From Roseateles toxinivorans (GTDB lineage Bacteria; Pseudomonadota; Gammaproteobacteria; Burkholderiales; Burkholderiaceae_C), in the NCBI RefSeq assembly GCF_004362525.1, contig NZ_SNXS01000005.1:496001-560000 (forward strand): a DNA stretch of 64,000 bases. The letters are read 5' to 3'. Of this stretch, positions 28,907 through 37,792 are shown one piece after another. The notes below the pieces were generated by a model. That model did no database searches and had not been told where the DNA came from. It worked only from the letters and a program-made list of their open reading frames with translations. Each line of letters begins with the position of its first letter. Position 1 is the first letter of the stretch. Made by a program: the position numbers and the translations under genes.

Positions 28907-28935
28907 TTGACGAGACATTTTCCATACACTACTGT
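28907..28935 (+). promoter_or_regulatory. Putative promoter of operon A
   Basis: TTGACG (-35, 28907-28912), a 17-base spacer and TACTGT (-10, 28930-28935) lie 36 bases before the acyl-CoA synthetase start. The -10 match is weak, but the spacing is ideal and the TetR-type operator covers the -10 element. Confidence 0.45.
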
Positions 28936-28939
28936 ATTG
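28923..28939 (+). promoter_or_regulatory. Operator-like motif, copy 3 (TetR regulon)
   Basis: CATACACTACTGTATTG matches CATACACAGGTGTACTG from the tetR/operon B intergenic region at 13 of 17 positions. ATACA-CTAC-TGTAT inside it is a perfect dyad. It lies over the predicted -10 of operon A. Binding by the TetR protein encoded at 37094-37747 is inferred. Confidence 0.6.
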
Positions 28940-28970
28940 TTTGTGCAAGCAAACGGCAAACGACAGGTGC

Positions 28971-30644
28971 ATGGACAACAAGATCTGGCTCGAAAGCTAT
29001 TCGCCCGGCGTACCGGCAGAGATTGATCTGGCCGAAATCGGCTCGATCGCGGACTACCTGGAGCAGGCGGTGGCGCGTTACGCCGACCGGCCGGCCTTCA
29101 TCAGCGGGGCCACCGGTGTGGCCATCAGCTACCGCGAGCTTGACCGACTGAGCCTGCAGGTGGCGGGCTATTTCCAGTCCGTGCTGAAGCTGCCGGCGGG
29201 CGCGCGGGTGGCGCTGATGATGCCCAATCTGCTGCAGTACCCGGTCTGCCTGTTCGGTCTGCTGCGCGCCGGCTATGTGGTCGTCAACGTCAATCCGATG
29301 TACACGCCGCGGGAGCTGGAGCACCAGCTGAAGGATTCGGGCGCCGAGGCGATGATCGTCGTCGAGCTGTTCGCCCACACGCTGGCCAAGGTGATCGCGG
29401 CGACCCAGGTCCGGCATGTCGTCGTCACCGGCCTGGCCGACGCACTGCCCTGGGCCAAGCGCACGCTGGGCAATTTCGCGGTGCGCCACCTCAAGAAGAT
29501 GGTCCCGGCCTACAACCTGCCCGGGCATGTCGGCTATCTCGATATGCTCAGCCAGGGCGCGGCGGCCGGGTTCAAGCCGGTCGCTACACGGCCGGGCGAT
29601 CTGGCCTTTCTGCAGTACACCGGCGGCACCACCGGCGTGTCCAAGGGCGCGATGCTGACGCACCTGAATGTGCTGGCCAATGCCAAGCAGGGCGAGGTCT
29701 GGAGCGCACCCTTCCTCGACCCGAACGAGGCACTGATCAGCATCACCGCCATCCCGCTGTACCACGTCTTCGCGCTGGGCGCCTGCCTGGGCTTCGTCGG
29801 CATGGGCGGCGCCAATGTGCTGGTGGCCGATCCGCGCAATGTGCCGGCCTTTGTACGCGTGCTGTCCCAGTACCGCTTCGCCTCGATTCCGGCGGTCAAC
29901 ACGCTTTTCAACGGCCTGATCCACGACCCCGGCTTCGCCAGGCTGGACTTCTCGGCGCTGCGCTTTGCCATCGGCGGCGGCGCCGCGGTGCAACGCGCGG
30001 TGGCACAGCGCTGGGAGCAGATCACCGGCAAGCCGCTGGTCGAGGGCTATGGCCTGACCGAGTGCTCGCCCACGGTGACCTGCAATCCGCTGGACCTGAA
30101 GGCCTTCAACGGCAGCATCGGCCTGCCCATGCCCTCGACCGAGGTCTCGATACGCGACGATCAGGGACGTGAACTGCCCTTCGGCCAGGCCGGCGAGCTG
30201 TGCGTGCGCGGCCCGCAGGTCATGCAGGGCTATTGGCAGCGGCCCGAGGAGACCGCCAGGGTGATGACGGCCGACGGCTTTCTGCGCACCGGCGACGTGG
30301 CGCAGATGGACGAGCAGGGCTTCCTGAGAATCGTCGACCGGCTCAAGGACATGATCCTGGTCTCGGGCTTCAACGTCTATCCGAACGAGATCGAGCAGGT
30401 GGTGATGGAGCACCCCGAGGTGCTGGAGGTGGCCGCCGTAGGCAAACCCGACCCCGGCACCGGCGAAGCGGTCAAGCTCTACATCGTCAAGAAGACGCCA
30501 AGCCTGACGGCCGAGCAGGTCGTCGCCCACTGCCGCGAGCAGATGACCGGCTACAAGGTGCCGCGGCAGATCGAGTTCCTCGACGAGTTGCCCAAGAGCA
30601 ATGTCGGCAAGATCCTGCGGCGCGAGTTGCGCGAGCGGGCCTGA
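28971..30644 (+). CDS. Long-chain acyl-CoA synthetase (AMP-forming), FadD-like
   Basis: The 557-residue protein is an ANL-superfamily adenylating enzyme that activates a carboxylic acid as its CoA thioester. The P-loop LQYTGGTTGVSKGAMLTH lies near residue 212, VEGYGLTECSPTVT near 356, and GFLRIVDRLKDMILVSGFNVYPNEIE near 447, with the catalytic lysine in the C-terminal KSNVGKILRREL. The motif order matches FadD. It heads operon A under a TetR-type operator, so the substrate is probably the acid produced by the two clusters; this is inference. Confidence 0.9.
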   Translation: MDNKIWLESYSPGVPAEIDLAEIGSIADYLEQAVARYADRPAFISGATGVAISYRELDRLSLQVAGYFQSVLKLPAGARVALMMPNLLQYPVCLFGLLRAGYVVVNVNPMYTPRELEHQLKDSGAEAMIVVELFAHTLAKVIAATQVRHVVVTGLADALPWAKRTLGNFAVRHLKKMVPAYNLPGHVGYLDMLSQGAAAGFKPVATRPGDLAFLQYTGGTTGVSKGAMLTHLNVLANAKQGEVWSAPFLDPNEALISITAIPLYHVFALGACLGFVGMGGANVLVADPRNVPAFVRVLSQYRFASIPAVNTLFNGLIHDPGFARLDFSALRFAIGGGAAVQRAVAQRWEQITGKPLVEGYGLTECSPTVTCNPLDLKAFNGSIGLPMPSTEVSIRDDQGRELPFGQAGELCVRGPQVMQGYWQRPEETARVMTADGFLRTGDVAQMDEQGFLRIVDRLKDMILVSGFNVYPNEIEQVVMEHPEVLEVAAVGKPDPGTGEAVKLYIVKKTPSLTAEQVVAHCREQMTGYKVPRQIEFLDELPKSNVGKILRRELRERA

Positions 30645-30664
30645 GATGTATCGGAGCATGTGAA

Positions 30665-31495
30665 ATGAGTGAGCTTATGGTCCGCCGGCTGTTGATCGAC
30701 CTGGAGACGCCCTTCCCGGCCCGCTGGAACGGCGGCGACGCCTTTCGGTCGGCCTTCTTCAACGCGCTGTCGATGAGCTTCCCGGTCGGGGAGCAGTACT
30801 TCATCGACTCGGTGCGCAATGGACTGAAGTCGCTGCCTGAGGGGCAGCGCGCCCCGCTGGCCGTGGAGGTGCAGGGCTTCGTCGGCCAGGAGGCCACGCA
30901 CCGGCGCATTCACAGCCTGTTCAACAACCACCTCGACAAGCTCGGCTTTCGCAACGAGATCGAGCGCCGGGCGCTGCGGCGGCTGAAGGACAACGCGCAC
31001 CGCGATGTGCGCATCCATGTCGCGGCCACCGCCGCCACCGAGCACTTCACCGCCCTGTTCGCCGACTGGATGCTGCGCCACCCGGAGGCGCTGGAGGGCA
31101 GCGAGCCGCGCCTGCAGACGCTGTGGCTGTGGCACAGCGCAGAGGAGTCCGAGCACCGCAGCACGGCCTTCGACATCTACAACGCGATCAGCGGCAACCA
31201 CGAGTGGCGGCTGCGCATCTTCCGCTACATCACCGTCACCTTTCTGAGCGATGTGCTGCGTCAGACGGTGCGCAATCTCTGGCACGACGGCAGCCTGCTG
31301 CGCTGGAGCACCTGGCGCAGCGGCGCAAGCTTCCTGTTCGCCCGCGATGGCCTGCTGCGCGGCAACTATGCCGGCTGGCGCGACTATCTGCGCCCGGACT
31401 TCCACCCCAGTCAGCATGACGCCAGCCGCTCGGCGCAATGGCTGCGCGACAACCAGGCGCTGTTCAGCGTGGTCGGGCAGGCCGCCGCGCCATGA
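30665..31495 (+). CDS. Predicted metal-dependent hydrolase, PF10118 family (diiron-like)
   Basis: The 276-residue, mostly helical protein fits the PF10118/COG3687 family. It has Glu and His placed as in ferritin-like diiron proteins: VGQEATHRRIH, ATAATEHFTALF and WHSAEESEHRSTAFDIY. No signal peptide or clear TM segment is seen. The gene lies 20 bases after the acyl-CoA synthetase and its stop overlaps the next start as ATGA. The family's chemistry is not established. An oxygenase-like role is possible on the motif evidence, but this is inference. Confidence 0.82.
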   Translation: MSELMVRRLLIDLETPFPARWNGGDAFRSAFFNALSMSFPVGEQYFIDSVRNGLKSLPEGQRAPLAVEVQGFVGQEATHRRIHSLFNNHLDKLGFRNEIERRALRRLKDNAHRDVRIHVAATAATEHFTALFADWMLRHPEALEGSEPRLQTLWLWHSAEESEHRSTAFDIYNAISGNHEWRLRIFRYITVTFLSDVLRQTVRNLWHDGSLLRWSTWRSGASFLFARDGLLRGNYAGWRDYLRPDFHPSQHDASRSAQWLRDNQALFSVVGQAAAP

Positions 31496-32115
31496 CGCCA
31501 TCGATGGCCATCTGTCTGGCCCTGCTGCTGCTCTACATCGCCTTCGTGGTCTGGTACGGCGGTCGCGGCAGGCCGCTGACGGCCGCCGAGATCGAGGCCT
31601 ACGTGGCCGAGCTTGAGACCTTAGCCACCGAGGCCAACAAGCAGGATCTGCTGGCCAGCGTGCGCGCCTTGCTGGCGCAGGACGATGGCCGCGAGTTCGT
31701 GATGCAGAACCTGGTGCGCTACCGGGCCAAGGCCCTGTACCCGCCCGGGCACGAGCAACTGGGTGATGACCCGCGCGCCGCCGACCGCCGCTACGGCAAG
31801 GCCATCATTCCGCACCTGCTGCGCTACGGCAATGTGCCGGTTTTCATCGCGCGGCGCAGCGGCAGCTTCATCGAGCCCGCCCGGGCCGATGCCTGGCACT
31901 ACGTGGCCATGGTGCGCTACCGCAGCCGGCGCGACTTTCTGCGCTTTGCCATCAGCATCGAGCGTGCCGCCGACATTGCCGTGCACAAATGGGCGGCGAT
32001 AGAGAAGACGCACATCTTTCCGCTGCGCCCCATCGTCAGCCTGATCTTCGTGCGCGGCGCCGTGGGCGCGCTGCTGGCGCTGATCGGCGCGCTCGCCGTG
32101 CTGCTGCTGCACTGA
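31492..32115 (+). CDS. Two-TM membrane protein of unknown function
   Basis: I do not recognise this 207-residue protein. A TM helix lies at about residues 5-22 and another at the C-terminus (about 184-206), enclosing a soluble domain of about 160 residues with NLVRYRAKALYPPGHEQLGDDPRAAD in its centre. The tyrosine- and arginine-rich MVRYRSRRDFLRFAISIE later resembles a dimeric alpha/beta-barrel (EthD-like) strand and helix, a weak impression. It is coupled to the diiron-like gene by an ATGA overlap in operon A. Confidence 0.65.
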   Translation: MTPSMAICLALLLLYIAFVVWYGGRGRPLTAAEIEAYVAELETLATEANKQDLLASVRALLAQDDGREFVMQNLVRYRAKALYPPGHEQLGDDPRAADRRYGKAIIPHLLRYGNVPVFIARRSGSFIEPARADAWHYVAMVRYRSRRDFLRFAISIERAADIAVHKWAAIEKTHIFPLRPIVSLIFVRGAVGALLALIGALAVLLLH

Positions 32116-32135
32116 GCGGCACCGAAGGACATCTG

Positions 32136-33803
32136 ATGCGATTGCGCAAGCCCGCCCTCATTGCAATCGTGGTGCTGGCCGCGCTGCTCGCACTGGCCTA
32201 CACCCAGCGCCTGTACCTGCTGCAGTATTCGCTCGGCTGGTACACCGACATCGTCAACCCGCGCGAGCCCAATCGGCCGGTGCCCTGGGAGGCGGGGCCG
32301 GCCAGCGCCAGCCTGCCGCCGGCACAGCGCCCGCCCAACATCATCGTCATCATGGCCGACGACCTGGGCATCAACGATGTCACGACCCATGGCGGCGGCC
32401 GCGCGGCCGAGGGCGTGCCGACGCCGCATATCGACAGCATCGCCCGCGATGGCGTGCGCTTCGATCAGGGCTATGCCGGCAGCGCCGTGTGCACGGTGTC
32501 GCGCGCGGCGCTGATGACAGGCCGCTACCCCTGGCGCTTCGGCGTCGAGTTCACGCCGACGCCCGGGGCCATGGCGCGCGTGGCCGGCGCGCTCTACGCC
32601 GACCCGGCACGCATCCATGCGGTCATCGTCGATCACGACAAGGCCGGCCAGGCCAAGGACTTCAACGAGCTCGGCCTGCCGGCCGCGGAGCAGACGGTGG
32701 CCGAGTTGCTCAAGCCGCGCGGCTATCACACCATGCACATCGGCAAATGGCATCTGGGCAGCACGCCGGAGATGCGGCCCAACCAGCAGGGTTTCGACGA
32801 GAGCCTGTTCATGGAGAGCGGCCTGTACCTGCCCGAGAACGACGCCCGCGTCGTCAACGCCAAGCAGGACTTCGACCCGATCGACAAGTTCCTCTGGCCG
32901 AATATGCGTTTCGGTGTCAGCTACAACGGCGGCAAATGGTTCGAGCCGAACAAGTACCTCACCGACTATTTCACCGACGAGGCGGTGACGGCGATACGGC
33001 GCAACAAGCACCGCCCCTTCTTCCTGTTCCTCGCCCACTGGGGCGTGCACACGCCGCTGCAGGCCAGCAAGGCCGACTACGACGCGCTGCCCAACATCCC
33101 CGACCACCGCCGCCGCGTCTATGCGGCCATGGTGCGCTCGGTGGACCGCAGCGTCGGCCGCGTGCTGCAGGCGCTGAAGGACGAGGGCCTGGACGACAAC
33201 ACGCTGGTCATCTTCACCAGCGACAACGGCGCGCCGGGCTATATCGGCATTCCCGACGTCAACAAGCCCTTTCGCGGCTGGAAGCTGACGATGTTCCAGG
33301 GCGGCCTGCGCGTGCCCTACGCGGCCAAATGGCCGGCGCGCATGCCGGCCGGCCAGCGCTATGCACAGCCGATCTCCAATATCGACATCCTGCCCACCGT
33401 CCTGGCCGCGGCGGGGGGGCAGCTGCCGACCGACCGGCCCATGGACGGAGTCAACCTGCTGCCCTTTCTGCAGGCCCGGCCGACCGCCACGCAGGCGCCA
33501 CGCCCGCTGTTCTGGCGCGACGGCCCCTACCGCGCGGTGCAGGACGGCGGCTGGAAGCTGATCAGCGCCGAACGGCCGAAGAAGCAATGGCTGTTCGACC
33601 TGCGGCGCGACCCGACCGAGCAGCACAATCTGGCGGCCGATCAGCCGCTGCAGCTGGCCCGGCTACAGGCGCTGATGACAGCCCACCACGCGAGCATGCC
33701 GCCGCCGCTGTGGCCCTCCTTCATCGAGATGCCGATCAGCATAGACAAGACCTTGGACCAGAAGCCGCTGCCCCAGGATGAATACACCTACTGGTACAAC
33801 TAG
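32136..33803 (+). CDS. Membrane-anchored sulfatase with variant CTVSR active-site motif
   Basis: The 555-residue protein is a type I sulfatase of the alkaline-phosphatase superfamily. A TM anchor lies at about residues 6-25, placing the enzyme in the periplasm. NIIVIMADDLGINDV carries the Asp pair that binds calcium, and HIGKWHLGS and FTSDNGAPGY follow in normal order. The residue to be oxidised to formylglycine is C119, but its context is C119-T-V-S-R123 where the standard is C-x-P-S-R; valine replaces proline. SRAALMTGRYPWRFG continues as usual. A formylglycine-generating enzyme gene overlaps its 3' end by 26 bases. The start follows an AAGGA ribosome site. Confidence 0.9.
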   Translation: MRLRKPALIAIVVLAALLALAYTQRLYLLQYSLGWYTDIVNPREPNRPVPWEAGPASASLPPAQRPPNIIVIMADDLGINDVTTHGGGRAAEGVPTPHIDSIARDGVRFDQGYAGSAVCTVSRAALMTGRYPWRFGVEFTPTPGAMARVAGALYADPARIHAVIVDHDKAGQAKDFNELGLPAAEQTVAELLKPRGYHTMHIGKWHLGSTPEMRPNQQGFDESLFMESGLYLPENDARVVNAKQDFDPIDKFLWPNMRFGVSYNGGKWFEPNKYLTDYFTDEAVTAIRRNKHRPFFLFLAHWGVHTPLQASKADYDALPNIPDHRRRVYAAMVRSVDRSVGRVLQALKDEGLDDNTLVIFTSDNGAPGYIGIPDVNKPFRGWKLTMFQGGLRVPYAAKWPARMPAGQRYAQPISNIDILPTVLAAAGGQLPTDRPMDGVNLLPFLQARPTATQAPRPLFWRDGPYRAVQDGGWKLISAERPKKQWLFDLRRDPTEQHNLAADQPLQLARLQALMTAHHASMPPPLWPSFIEMPISIDKTLDQKPLPQDEYTYWYN

Positions 33804-34755
33804 GCTGCTCTGGCTCGGCCTCGGCGCGCTGCTGCTGGTGACGCTGGCCACCTGGCTGGCCGCTCGGTCGGCACCGGCGGCACGAACCGAGCGACTCCAC
33901 TGCGCGCTGCCGGCGCAGCCCGCCAATGCGCCCCATCCGGGCATGGTCTGGGTGCCGGCCGGCAGTTTCGAGATGGGCGACACCGTCTATGCCGAAGAGC
34001 AGCCACGCCGGGCGGTAAGCGTCGAGGGCTTCTGGATGGACCGCACCGAGGTCAGCAATGCCGAGTTCGCCCGCTTTGTGGCCGCAACCGGCCACGTCAC
34101 CACCGCCGAACGCGAGGTTGATGCCGCCACCCATCCGGGCCTGCCGCCCGAGCTGCGCCGGCCCGGCGCGGTGGTCTTCATCAGCCCGGCCAAGGTGCAG
34201 GGCCGAGACGATGCCAATCAATGGTGGCGTTATGTGGCCGGCGCCAGCTGGCGCCATCCGGGCGGGCCGGGCACCGACATCAAGGGCCGCGACAGCTTCC
34301 CTGTGGTGGCCATCAGCCATGCCGACGTCCAGGCCTATGCCCGTTGGAAGGGCCGCCAGCTGCCCACCGAGGCGCAGTGGGAATGGGCCGCCCGCGGCGC
34401 CCGCGCCGCGCCGATGCCGGCCCATGAGCAACCGCGCGAGGCCAATACCTGGCAGGGGCCGTTCCCGGTGCTCAATTCCGGCGAGGACGGTTTCATCGGC
34501 CTGGCGCCGGTGGGCTGCTATGCCCCCAATGCGCTGGGCCTGTACGACCTGATCGGCAATGTCTGGGAACTGACCGCCGATCCCTACACCACCGCGACCG
34601 GCCAGGCACGCCAACGCGTCATCAAGGGCGGTTCCTTCCTCTGCGCGCCCAACTACTGCATGCGCTACCGCGCCGGGGCCCGTCAGCCGCAGGATGAAGA
34701 TCTGGCCGCCAGCCATCTGGGATTTCGCACCATCCTGCTGGCGCCGGGGCCTTGA
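33778..34755 (+). CDS. Formylglycine-generating enzyme (sulfatase-modifying factor)
   Basis: The 325-residue protein oxidises the active-site cysteine of sulfatases to formylglycine. It has an N-terminal TM anchor (about residues 9-29), so it acts in or facing the periplasm. GMVWVPAGSFEMGD begins the FGE-sulfatase domain. WMDRTEVSNAEFARFV, LPTEAQWEWAARG and LIGNVWELTADPY follow, and GGSFLCAPNYCMRYR near residue 284 carries both active-site cysteines (C289, C294), the mark of true copper-dependent FGE rather than a C-type-lectin relative. It overlaps the sulfatase gene by 26 bases and is followed by a coupled DUF1254 gene. Confidence 0.92.
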   Translation: MNTPTGTTRLLWLGLGALLLVTLATWLAARSAPAARTERLHCALPAQPANAPHPGMVWVPAGSFEMGDTVYAEEQPRRAVSVEGFWMDRTEVSNAEFARFVAATGHVTTAEREVDAATHPGLPPELRRPGAVVFISPAKVQGRDDANQWWRYVAGASWRHPGGPGTDIKGRDSFPVVAISHADVQAYARWKGRQLPTEAQWEWAARGARAAPMPAHEQPREANTWQGPFPVLNSGEDGFIGLAPVGCYAPNALGLYDLIGNVWELTADPYTTATGQARQRVIKGGSFLCAPNYCMRYRAGARQPQDEDLAASHLGFRTILLAPGP

Positions 34756-36134
34756 GCGTGGTGGCAAGACCTGGTCCCAGGCGCCTCAAGCGCTGGCTGC
34801 TTGGCTTGGCGGCGCTGGCTGTGGTGCTGGCCCTGCTGCTTTACGCCAAAGCCGGCGAGCTGCGACTGGGCGCGGAGACCTATCTCTACGGCTACCCGCT
34901 GGTGATGATGGACCTGACCCGCGCCCATGCGGCGCGCACCCAGGGCCCGGAAAACCGGCTGCTGCGGGTGCGCAGCTTTCCCGGCGCCGGCTTTCGCGAT
35001 GTCGTGCGGCCCAATGTGGACACGCTGTACACCACCGCCTTCATCGACATGGCGCAGGGGCCCTGGGTGTTCGAGATGCCGCCGAACACCCTGCGCTACG
35101 AGCTGATGCCCTTCATGGACGCCTGGACGAATGTGTTCGCCGCGCCCGGCACACGCCTGAATGGCGGCCAGGGCGCCAGACTGCTGCTGGCCGGGGCCGA
35201 CTGGCAGGGCGAGGTGCCGCCCGGGCTGAGCCTGGTGCGCGCGCCGACGCGTATCGTCTGGCTGATTGGCCGCACTCAGACCCGGGGCGAGGCCGATTAC
35301 CCACCGGTGCACCGGCTCCAGGAGGGTCTGACGCTGCGCCACCTGGCCGATTGGCAGACCGGGCGTACTGCGGCCGAACCGGCCTGGAAGGCCGAGCCCA
35401 CATCGTCACCGCCGATAGTCCAGATGCGGGCCATGGCCACGACGGAGTTCTTCGCCCGGCTGGCGAGGCTGATGGTGGACAACCCGCCGGCCACCGAAGA
35501 CACACCGATGCTGCAGAAACTGGCACGGCTGGGCATTGCACCTGGACGGGCGCCCGACTGGACGCCGCCGCAGCGCGCCACGATGGTGCTGGCCCGCTGG
35601 CTGGCCGAGCGCCGCGTGGCCCGTGAACTGGCCTCGCCGCATGGTCTCGTCAACGGCTGGTCAACGCCGCCGGCCCTGCTGGGGCGCTATGGTCAGGACT
35701 ACAACACCCGCGCGGTGGTGGCCATGGTGGGCCTGGGCGCCAATCTGCCGGCCGATGCGATGTACCCCAGCGCCCGCGTCGATGGCCAGGGCAGGCCGCT
35801 GAACGGCAGCCGGCGCTACCGGCTGCACTTCAGGGCCGGCGCGCTTCCGCCGGTGCGGGCCTTCTGGTCCGTCACCGCCTATGGCGCCGACGACTTCCTG
35901 ATCGCCAACGCGCCGCGGCGCCATGCACTGGGCGACCGCGATCCGCTGGTCTTCAACGCCGACGGCTCGCTCGATCTGTGGCTGCAGGCCGAGGCACCAA
36001 CCCAGGCGCCAATCAGCAATTGGTTGCCGGTGCGCCGGGGTCAGGACTTTCTGTTGAACGCCAGGCTTTACTGGCCCGCGCCCGAGGCACTGGACGGTCG
36101 CTGGACGATGCCGGCGGTCGAGCGCCTGGACTGA
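34752..36134 (+). CDS. DUF1254 domain membrane-anchored protein
   Basis: The 460-residue protein has an N-terminal TM helix (about residues 15-32), then a DUF1254 domain (AETYLYGYPLVMMDLTR; FRDVVRPNVDTLYTTAFIDM) and a C-terminal DUF1214-like part (FWSVTAYGADDFLIANAPRRHALGDRD; LNARLYWPAPEAL). The family is usually exported, of uncertain function, and is often found with xenobiotic-degradation genes. The start is a TTG at 34752 overlapping the upstream stop; GTG codons at 34758 and 34761 are alternatives. It ends operon A, one base before the convergent lipoprotein stop. Confidence 0.85.
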   Translation: MSVVARPGPRRLKRWLLGLAALAVVLALLLYAKAGELRLGAETYLYGYPLVMMDLTRAHAARTQGPENRLLRVRSFPGAGFRDVVRPNVDTLYTTAFIDMAQGPWVFEMPPNTLRYELMPFMDAWTNVFAAPGTRLNGGQGARLLLAGADWQGEVPPGLSLVRAPTRIVWLIGRTQTRGEADYPPVHRLQEGLTLRHLADWQTGRTAAEPAWKAEPTSSPPIVQMRAMATTEFFARLARLMVDNPPATEDTPMLQKLARLGIAPGRAPDWTPPQRATMVLARWLAERRVARELASPHGLVNGWSTPPALLGRYGQDYNTRAVVAMVGLGANLPADAMYPSARVDGQGRPLNGSRRYRLHFRAGALPPVRAFWSVTAYGADDFLIANAPRRHALGDRDPLVFNADGSLDLWLQAEAPTQAPISNWLPVRRGQDFLLNARLYWPAPEALDGRWTMPAVERLD

Positions 36135-36135
36135 C

Positions 36136-36507
36136 TCAATCGCAGTTCGGCACCTCCGGCTTGCTGCCGGGCTTCATGCATTGCTTGTAGTCGCTGGGCA
36201 GATTGCCGATCTCGCGCGACTGTCCCGAGGCCAGCGTGAACTGGTCGAAGACCTGGTGGGTGCAGGTGGTGGCCGGCTTGCCGCCCTCGCCATCGACGGT
36301 GGTGCAGCGGCTGGTGTAGAGCGCGTAGTTGCACTGGCCGCTCGGGCTGGCGATGCACTGGAACTTGCTCGTGCCGCCACTGCGCTGGAGCTTGGAACTG
36401 ACGCCGTCGCCGGTGGTGGTGACGTGGATCGCGCAGCCACCAAGGCTGGCGAGGCCGACAAGGACGAGCGCGGCGGCGAGGGTCGGACGGCGGAAAGAAA
36501 AGCGCAT
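36136..36507 (-). CDS. Small lipoprotein of unknown function
   Basis: The ATG at 36507 gives 123 residues. A lipoprotein signal peptide ends in ASLGGC at about residues 20-25. The mature part has four further cysteines, probably in disulfides, and Gly/Ser/Thr-rich segments. No family recognised. It is convergent with the DUF1254 gene, with the two stop codons one base apart and no room for a terminator. Confidence 0.6.
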   Translation of the reverse strand: MRFSFRRPTLAAALVLVGLASLGGCAIHVTTTGDGVSSKLQRSGGTSKFQCIASPSGQCNYALYTSRCTTVDGEGGKPATTCTHQVFDQFTLASGQSREIGNLPSDYKQCMKPGSKPEVPNCD

Positions 36508-36630
36508 GAGGATTCCCGGTTGATGCGTTATGAACACCGGGAGCCTACGCAGGCCTGGCAGCAGCGGCCAGGCCTTCACGACGAACTGCAGATCGGCCGG
36601 TACAGGCCGGAGCGGCCTGCGCGGCTGGAC

Positions 36631-36966
36631 TTACTTGCCCGCGGGCTTGACCTGCGGACGGCCGGCGGCGGTCGGGTAGGCCGACATCACGCGCGAGGGA
36701 TCGACCGTGTTCAGGTAGGCGGCGTACTGGCGCTCGGTGCAGTCCAGATTGCGGCCGGCCACAGCCTCGCCCTTGTACTCGCCCTTGTAGTAGACGAACA
36801 CGAACTCGTTGGCGGCCTGGGGCTTGGCATCGAGCTTGGCGCTGGTCTTGGCGGCGCATTCGCTGCGCAGCGCATAGGCCTCGGGGCTGTCTTTCTGGGC
36901 GCCGGTCTGGGCCCAGGAAGCGACGGCCAGAGGAGTCAGGATCACGGCCAGGAGCAAGCTTTTCAT
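36631..36966 (-). CDS. Small exported protein of unknown function
   Basis: This 111-residue protein has a clear signal peptide (about residues 1-19, ending at SWAQ). The mature part has two cysteines (in SECAAK and LDCTERQYAAYL) and is otherwise hydrophilic. The C-terminal segment, NTVDPSRVMSAYPTAAG, is not one I can place. It lies 123 bases upstream (on the minus strand) of the small lipoprotein start; the two may share a transcript. Confidence 0.6.
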   Translation of the reverse strand: MKSLLLAVILTPLAVASWAQTGAQKDSPEAYALRSECAAKTSAKLDAKPQAANEFVFVYYKGEYKGEAVAGRNLDCTERQYAAYLNTVDPSRVMSAYPTAAGRPQVKPAGK

Positions 36967-37093
36967 CGTTAACCTTTTGCGGTCGGGGTTGATGCCGGCC
37001 GGACCATCGCGCGGTGATCCAGGCCAGAACGGTGAGCGAAGCTTAAGCGCGACTGCATGCGATTTCCACCCCTGACTGAGGGTAGGTTCTGCC

Positions 37094-37747
37094 CTAGTTC
37101 CCTCGATCGGGGGGTGGCCCCTGGCGCTGGATCAGATAGTCGGAAATTACGCTGCGGATGTACTCGGCCACCCGACCCGAGCCCGAGGGCCGGGCCAGCG
37201 CCTGCACACCACCGGTGACGGCCAGGTAGAACAGCACGGCCAGATCTGTGGCGCTCTTGGCGTCGCCGGTGAGGCGCTTGAACTTGGTTTCGAACAGCTC
37301 CATGCGCGCCTCATCCACCTCGACCAGCATGCGCGCCACCTCGGGGTCACGGCGGCCCAGACCGCGCAGGGCCAGCTCGAAGCGCATGTCCTTCAGATCG
37401 GCGCCGCCACGGGCCAGGGCCACGTCGAGCAGTTGCACCAGGTCGGCACGGGCATCGTTGCTGGCCTGGGCCTGCAGCTGCGCGTCCTCCTCGAGCTCGC
37501 GCTTGCGCCAGCGCTCCAGCACCGCCTTGATCAGGTCGGCATGGTCGGAGAAATGCCAGTAGAAACTGCCGCGGGTGACGCCCAGCTTGTCGGCGATGGC
37601 CAGCACCCGGACATTGTCGAAACCACCGTCGACCACGGCGTCGAAGGCGGCATCCAGCCAGTCGTCCCGCGACAGCCGGGAGGACTCTGTGCCCTTGGCG
37701 CTGTTGCGGGTCTTGGTGGCGGCGGCTTTCAACGGCTTGGCTGGCAT
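37094..37747 (-). CDS. TetR-family repressor of the sulfatase/dehalogenase regulon (predicted)
   Basis: The 217-residue protein has a basic, low-complexity N-terminal tail of about 25 residues. The TetR helix-turn-helix follows (DDWLDAAFDAVVDGGFDNVRVLAIADKLGVTRGSFYWHFSDHADLIKAVL, residues 27-77). The C-terminal ligand domain is of its own type. It is divergent from operon B. Two copies of a CATACAC-type motif lie in the shared 170-base intergenic region and a third precedes operon A, so it likely represses both operons and itself until an inducer binds. Inducer unknown. Confidence 0.9.
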   Translation of the reverse strand: MPAKPLKAAATKTRNSAKGTESSRLSRDDWLDAAFDAVVDGGFDNVRVLAIADKLGVTRGSFYWHFSDHADLIKAVLERWRKRELEEDAQLQAQASNDARADLVQLLDVALARGGADLKDMRFELALRGLGRRDPEVARMLVEVDEARMELFETKFKRLTGDAKSATDLAVLFYLAVTGGVQALARPSGSGRVAEYIRSVISDYLIQRQGPPPDRGN

Positions 37748-37792
37748 GGATGAGGCCTGGCTGAGACTTGACGCATTGTGGTGAATACCCGA

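Noticed and set aside
28929-30659. Minus-strand frame of 576 codons opposite the acyl-CoA synthetase
   Set aside because: It covers exactly the real gene on the other strand and lacks any known motif.
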